Below, in pieces: positions 35,297-37,995 of a stretch of DNA of 37,995 nucleotides (position 1 is the first letter of the stretch; the number at the start of each line of letters is the position of its first letter). The stretch comes from a virus. Position numbers and translations under genes: made by a program. The DNA lies in IMG/VR virus record IMGVR_UViG_3300046012_000501, positions 1 through 37,995 of that record. One strand, written 5' to 3'. The notes under the pieces were generated by a model. The model was given only the letters and a program-made list of their open reading frames with translations. It ran no database searches and had not been told where the DNA came from.

Positions 35297-35501
35297 CCCC
35301 GCACTCCCCTTTTGGCATGTAGAGAAAGGAAATTTTTTAGCTCACTTCATCCACGATCCAGGGATTGAGAATGAAATAATGTTTACTGGAATAGTTGAGG
35401 CATCGGGAGAGATATGGACTTTTACAAATAAGGTTCTTAGAGGGCAGAGAAATATTACTATTGGAAGGAGTTTAAATAGTGAAAAACATTTTTCTTTATG
35501 A
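35280..35501 (+). CDS. Small conserved-looking phage protein
   Basis: A 73-residue protein with the order Met-Ile-Val-Gln-Leu-Asn-Pro-Ala-Leu-Pro, Ala-His-Phe-Ile-His-Asp, Glu-Ile-Trp-Thr-Phe-Thr-Asn, Arg-Asn-Ile-Thr-Ile-Gly-Arg. I recognise this as a short protein that recurs in many phages (start with Gln-Leu-Asn-Pro, then Trp-Thr-Phe and an Asn-x-Thr-x-Gly-Arg end). Its function is unknown. A partial, damaged copy of its start lies at 35020. Confidence 0.7.
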   Translation: MIVQLNPALPFWHVEKGNFLAHFIHDPGIENEIMFTGIVEASGEIWTFTNKVLRGQRNITIGRSLNSEKHFSL

Positions 35502-35892
35502 AGCATCTCCCCTGGACTGGTGGACAGGTTGGACCGAATTTGAGAATTTGTCTAATGTCCTCATAAGAAATTATGAAAATGGCGATAGGATGCACAATCT
35601 AAGGCAAATCGAGGAAATATTACTAAATTGTAAGAAGCTGATTGTCGAGGGACTGATTAAATTTTCCAAATTATTAGACCAAAGAAAAAGGGAATACACG
35701 ATCAATGTTAATCTCAACACATCTAGAAAAAGCGATCATGGAATGCAGGAATACTACCCTCGATCTCCCGTAGTGGCCTTTAAAATGTGTAATAACGGAA
35801 CGGTATACGCGCTTTCATTTATGGACAATTTAATAATACCTCATGATTTTGAAGAAAAATGGGATATGATTGACATAGCGCATTTAGAATGA
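35479..35892 (+). CDS. Hypothetical protein with GTG start
   Basis: A 137-residue protein beginning at GTG with AAGGAG upstream. It opens with Phe-Leu-Tyr-Glu-Ala-Ser-Pro-Leu-Asp-Trp-Trp-Thr-Gly-Trp and has a helical middle and a C-terminal beta part. It overlaps the previous gene by 23 bases and is the last gene of the forward early run. No family is recognised. Confidence 0.6.
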   Translation: MKNIFLYEASPLDWWTGWTEFENLSNVLIRNYENGDRMHNLRQIEEILLNCKKLIVEGLIKFSKLLDQRKREYTINVNLNTSRKSDHGMQEYYPRSPVVAFKMCNNGTVYALSFMDNLIIPHDFEEKWDMIDIAHLE

Positions 35893-35930
35893 AAAAAAAC
35901 GTGTGGCAAAGAGTATATCTTCCTAAGTGA

Positions 35931-36239
35931 TCATAGCTTTTGATTCCAAAGATAAGATCTATTGTCGAGACCAGAACATTTAGAAGACTTGATTGCAGCC
36001 ACAATATTGCCTATATAAACATACAGTGTAGAGCAGGTTATACCCATCACAGCGACGCCTTGAAGAGTGCTACCATTGGCGATTAAAATTGCTCCGATGA
36101 TGCAAGCAACTAGGCCTATTATCATATCTGCAACTTCAAAGTATTTTTGTTGAGGGAAGAACAAGTCTGAAGCCCGTTGAGGGTTCACGGTGCGATTGTT
36201 GCATGAACTATAGATCAAATTTCCTATCATCGTAAACAT
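35931..36239 (-). CDS. Two-span membrane protein (bilobed hydrophobic region)
   Basis: I start at ATG 36239 (102 residues), which has GGAG seven bases upstream; a longer frame from 36314 has no support. Residues 39-55 and 61-83 are hydrophobic spans separated by a short turn (Asn-Gly-Ser-Thr-Leu-Gln). The spacing resembles the bilobed motif of chlamydial inclusion-membrane proteins, but many small phage membrane proteins look alike. A role such as exclusion or holin is possible. It is the last gene of the second reverse operon. Confidence 0.55.
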   Translation of the reverse strand: MFTMIGNLIYSSCNNRTVNPQRASDLFFPQQKYFEVADMIIGLVACIIGAILIANGSTLQGVAVMGITCSTLYVYIGNIVAAIKSSKCSGLDNRSYLWNQKL

Positions 36240-36329
36240 CAAACATCTCCGGCAATGACTAACGTCATGGTTTTTTTTTGCACGCATTGTGGCATTGCAT
36301 GCATTTAAAAACAAGAGACTTGGATAAAA

Positions 36330-36497
36330 TCAAGGAAGCCATCTCATCATGTAGCGAAACAAATTACCATTGAAAATGTCTATGGTTACTTGAGTTTGAG
36401 TCTTTTCGGGATGCCTGAACTGATAGATTATAATCGATGAAATAAGTGGAAGAAGAAAAGCCAGCGCTATGATTTGAATCTTGCTTTTGCGATTCAT
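36330..36497 (-). CDS. Small protein with signal/membrane anchor
   Basis: A 55-residue protein with a basic start and a hydrophobic segment at about 8-25 (Ile-Ile-Ala-Leu-Ala-Phe-Leu-Leu-Pro-Leu-Ile), then a short polar tail. The start overlaps the preceding reverse stop (ATGA), supporting coupled translation. Confidence 0.55.
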   Translation of the reverse strand: MNRKSKIQIIALAFLLPLISSIIIYQFRHPEKTQTQVTIDIFNGNLFRYMMRWLP

Positions 36498-36643
36498 TTT
36501 GTGAAATTTCCTTTTTTAGCAAGCTGAGCGCGGATTAAATCAATTAGCCAATCCTGAAGAGTTTTAGCCTCTTCATAAGCGCGAAGTTTGGCCTGCCGAT
36601 GAAGTTCGGCAGGAAGACGGATAGAGCATTGTTTGTCATTCAT
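36494..36643 (-). CDS. Ribbon-helix-helix DNA-binding protein
   Basis: I start at ATG 36643 (49 residues) with GAGG five bases upstream. It reads as a short Arc/CopG-type ribbon-helix-helix: Gln-Cys-Ser-Ile-Arg-Leu-Pro-Ala-Glu-Leu as the strand and first helix, then Leu-Arg-Ala-Tyr-Glu-Glu-Ala-Lys and a final helix. It probably dimerises to repress its own promoter (36928-36956) or that of the neighbouring operon; no toxin partner is evident. Confidence 0.7.
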   Translation of the reverse strand: MNDKQCSIRLPAELHRQAKLRAYEEAKTLQDWLIDLIRAQLAKKGNFTK

Positions 36644-36653
36644 GTAGGCCTCA

Positions 36654-36896
36654 TTAAATATTTGAGTAATATGTTTCAAAAACTTGAGGAGCAAAAGCAT
36701 ATTCACCAACGCGGCAAAAATTGCCGTAAAAATCCATAAGTTCCCGCGCTGAATATTTTTTAATCATAATCTGATATGAAATATTGTATACATCCGTGAT
36801 ACACGATACAAAATCGTTGCCCATAGCTTTCACTAATCGCTCTTTATGAATTTTAGCTTTTTCATCAATCTCTTTAAGTCTTGTTAAGTGGGTCAT
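36654..36896 (-). CDS. Helical hypothetical protein
   Basis: An 80-residue protein with AAGGAG upstream. It is helical, with charged first half and Phe/Tyr-rich second half (Phe-Tyr-Gly-Asn-Phe-Cys). A strong promoter lies 32 bases upstream. It leads the ribbon-helix-helix gene in the operon. No family is recognised. Confidence 0.65.
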   Translation of the reverse strand: MTHLTRLKEIDEKAKIHKERLVKAMGNDFVSCITDVYNISYQIMIKKYSARELMDFYGNFCRVGEYAFAPQVFETYYSNI

Positions 36897-36927
36897 CGTG
36901 TGCTCCTTGTATTTTCTGATGCTATTT

Positions 36928-36956
36928 ACTATACATTGCTAGCAATTTTACGCCAA
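36928..36956 (-). promoter_or_regulatory. Promoter on the minus strand
   Basis: TTGGCG (36956-36951), a 17-base spacer and TATAGT (36933-36928) on the minus strand form a good sigma70-type promoter for the gene at 36654-36896 and those after it. Confidence 0.65.
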
Positions 36957-36986
36957 CCCTTTTATTCTTAAAAAGATATGTTTGTT

Positions 36987-37331
36987 TCATTCTTTAGATT
37001 TCTTGGGTTTATGCATCGAATCAAGGATCATCTTCACAAAGACTGCATGGTCTTCGGGAAACTTCTCTTGATATTCATCTAAAAACATTAAAGGGCCGTT
37101 ATCATGCTGCATTTGCATAAAGCCCTTATACCCTTCCGGAAATTCTACTTGCACCCAGTAATCTGGTGGATCGGTATTTGCGAGTTGTGAGTCAGTATAG
37201 GGAATGGGTATCCAAACATCCTTGCCCTTGTAGTCAAACCTCTGAGCTACCCACATGTCACCCTTTCTAAAGCAGAGTACTTTCATTCCTTGAGGGGGCA
37301 AGTTGTATTTGCTGTACTTAATCCACTCCAT
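36987..37331 (-). CDS. Hypothetical protein, loosely DUF551-like
   Basis: I start at ATG 37331 (114 residues), where the ATG overlaps the preceding stop (TAATG). The first residues, Met-Glu-Trp-Ile-Lys-Tyr, and the later Trp-Ile-Pro-Ile-Pro-Tyr and Tyr-Trp-Val-Gln-Val, resemble the Trp-anchored N-terminal and W-x-P patterns of DUF551-type proteins. The C-terminal half is helical and unrelated. The family call is weak. Confidence 0.65.
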   Translation of the reverse strand: MEWIKYSKYNLPPQGMKVLCFRKGDMWVAQRFDYKGKDVWIPIPYTDSQLANTDPPDYWVQVEFPEGYKGFMQMQHDNGPLMFLDEYQEKFPEDHAVFVKMILDSMHKPKKSKE

Positions 37332-37423
37332 TACTTTATGCACTTTCTAATGCGAAAAAGTTGCCAATTGACCAATAGCAGCATTCCAACAGCCGTGCCA
37401 AGCAGTATATTTGTAGCTTCCAT
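37331..37423 (-). CDS. 30-residue membrane peptide
   Basis: Mostly one hydrophobic span (Leu-Leu-Gly-Thr-Ala-Val-Gly-Met-Leu-Leu-Leu-Val) with a basic tail. AAGGAAC lies just upstream of the ATG and its stop is coupled to the next gene. Role unknown. Confidence 0.5.
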   Translation of the reverse strand: MEATNILLGTAVGMLLLVNWQLFRIRKCIK

Positions 37424-37429
37424 AGTTCC

Positions 37430-37645
37430 TTATATTTTATGGAGTGGAGAATAGGGAAGAGGCATCCAGTGTGTTCCCCATATTTGATCACCTGATAAAA
37501 GATCATGGAAATACGTAGATTCCTCTTCTTCCGTGCAGTAGTAATATGCGGTAGCATAGCCATAACTCACTTTTCCCAGAACATTAAAAAAAAGCACGTT
37601 TTCGTTAAGTGGAGGCATTTTCTCCTTTACGCTAGTCCATTCCAT
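37430..37645 (-). CDS. Small DUF551-like protein, first gene of the second reverse operon
   Basis: A 71-residue protein with Glu-Trp-Thr-Ser-Val-Lys-Glu-Lys-Met-Pro-Pro at the start and Trp-Gly-Thr-His-Trp-Met-Pro-Leu-Pro near the end, the clearest DUF551 pattern in this genome. The ATG is about 12 bases from the -10 box of its promoter, so the mRNA would start almost at the start codon. A frame at 37336-37563 overlaps it and looks like an accidental reading. Confidence 0.75.
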   Translation of the reverse strand: MEWTSVKEKMPPLNENVLFFNVLGKVSYGYATAYYYCTEEEESTYFHDLLSGDQIWGTHWMPLPYSPLHKI

Positions 37646-37656
37646 CTTGTGAAACC

Positions 37657-37685
37657 TTTATAATATTTAATTTCGCGATATTCAA
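37657..37685 (-). promoter_or_regulatory. Promoter of the second reverse operon
   Basis: TTGAAT (37685-37680), a 17-base spacer and TATAAA (37662-37657) on the minus strand. Transcription would begin about 37650, giving a leader of only some five bases before the ATG at 37645. Confidence 0.65.
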
Positions 37686-37776
37686 CAATTTAGTATTTAA
37701 AAATCAACTTAAAAGTTTTGAGTTTAAGAAAGTATTTTGTATCTTTTAACTATATTTTTGAATCCTCAAGAGACAT

Positions 37777-37968
37777 ATGGCAATCGAAATTTCTATCACC
37801 ATTACCGATATCGAAAAGAGAAGGCTGTCACGCACTTTTCTTATTTATGAAAATGTAACCCTTTCTCCAGACGATGAAGTGATTAAACAATGCTTAGACG
37901 AGTGTCTTAAAGAATTCAAGGGCGAGCCAGAAGATATCAAACTCAAAGCGGTGATGGTACTGCGATGA
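37777..37968 (+). CDS. Small protein that leads the packaging operon across the contig junction
   Basis: A 63-residue protein starting Met-Ala-Ile-Glu-Ile-Ser-Ile-Thr-Ile, mixed alpha/beta and acidic. AAGAGA precedes the ATG. Its 3' end is repeated at 4-99. A TTGAGT-N16-TATCTT pair upstream (about 37719-37746) could be its promoter. No family is recognised. Confidence 0.7.
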   Translation: MAIEISITITDIEKRRLSRTFLIYENVTLSPDDEVIKQCLDECLKEFKGEPEDIKLKAVMVLR

Positions 37969-37994
37969 AACTATGCACTGGCTGGGTAGATGTA
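37873..37994. repeat. Right copy of the 122-bp terminal redundancy
   Basis: Identical to 4-125; it marks the join of the circular genome. It is not preserved as a long repeat and its position is set by the assembly. Confidence 0.92.
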
Positions 37995-37995
37995 T

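Noticed and set aside
37336-37563. Reverse frame of 75 codons overlapping the DUF551-like gene
   Set aside because: It competes with 37430-37645, which has the family pattern and a good promoter, and with the coupled peptide at 37331-37423.
1-37995. CRISPR arrays and insertion sequences
   Set aside because: No evenly spaced direct repeats with unique spacers and no transposase or terminal inverted repeat pair with target duplication were seen; the only evenly spaced repeats are the iterons at 29961-30048.

Overview
The window looks like the complete genome of a tailed double-stranded DNA phage, about 37,869 bp as a circle. A 122-bp sequence is repeated exactly at both ends (4-125 and 37873-37994), so the contig closes on itself. 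The order small terminase, large terminase, P22-type portal, scaffold, N4-gp56-type capsid, connector and tail proteins, KTSC protein and beta-rich fibres, with no tape-measure or sheath gene, suggests a short-tailed (podovirus-like) headful-packaging phage. The host cannot be named from the sequence. A U-box (eukaryotic-type E3 ubiquitin ligase) gene behind a glycine-rich membrane segment suggests, as an inference, a bacterium living in eukaryotic cells, such as an environmental chlamydia or a Legionella-like organism.

Layout. 1-18.6 kb: forward packaging, head, neck and ejection genes. Two reverse genes interrupt the head genes: a helix-hairpin-helix protein resembling the RNA polymerase alpha C-terminal domain (5622-5918) and a membrane/coiled-coil protein (7416-7655). 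18.6-19.5 kb: a reverse operon of six very small overlapping genes, three with a membrane segment. 19.8-25.4 kb: forward fibre/spike genes rich in Gly-Thr-Ala beta repeats. 25.6-26.5 kb: the U-box gene with its own leader. 26.6-28.9 kb: a reverse recombination operon with an Erf-type annealing protein and a RecB/Cas4-like nuclease. 28.8-28.9 kb: divergent control region and a Cro-like regulator. 29.2-30.6 kb: hairpin-rich non-coding DNA and a winged-helix replication initiator with 23-bp-period iterons inside its gene, as in lambda O. 30.6-35.9 kb: forward early genes including a nuclease, zinc-ribbon proteins, a cytosine methyltransferase overlapped by a long second frame, tRNA-Gln, an SPFH-like membrane protein and a duplicated, partly chimeric segment. 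35.9-37.6 kb: a second reverse operon of small genes. 37.8 kb onward: forward genes that run across the junction into the terminase genes.

How it fits together. The capsid, main fibre and U-box genes each have a 5' leader in which the ribosome binding site lies in, or inside the closing stem of, a hairpin just before the start codon. This may be a shared expression device and would tie the U-box gene to the virion genes. I see no integrase, DNA polymerase, recognisable endolysin or canonical holin. The lifestyle is therefore open (virulent, or a temperate plasmid-like form kept by the initiator and iterons), and the lysis genes are probably among the unrecognised small membrane genes.
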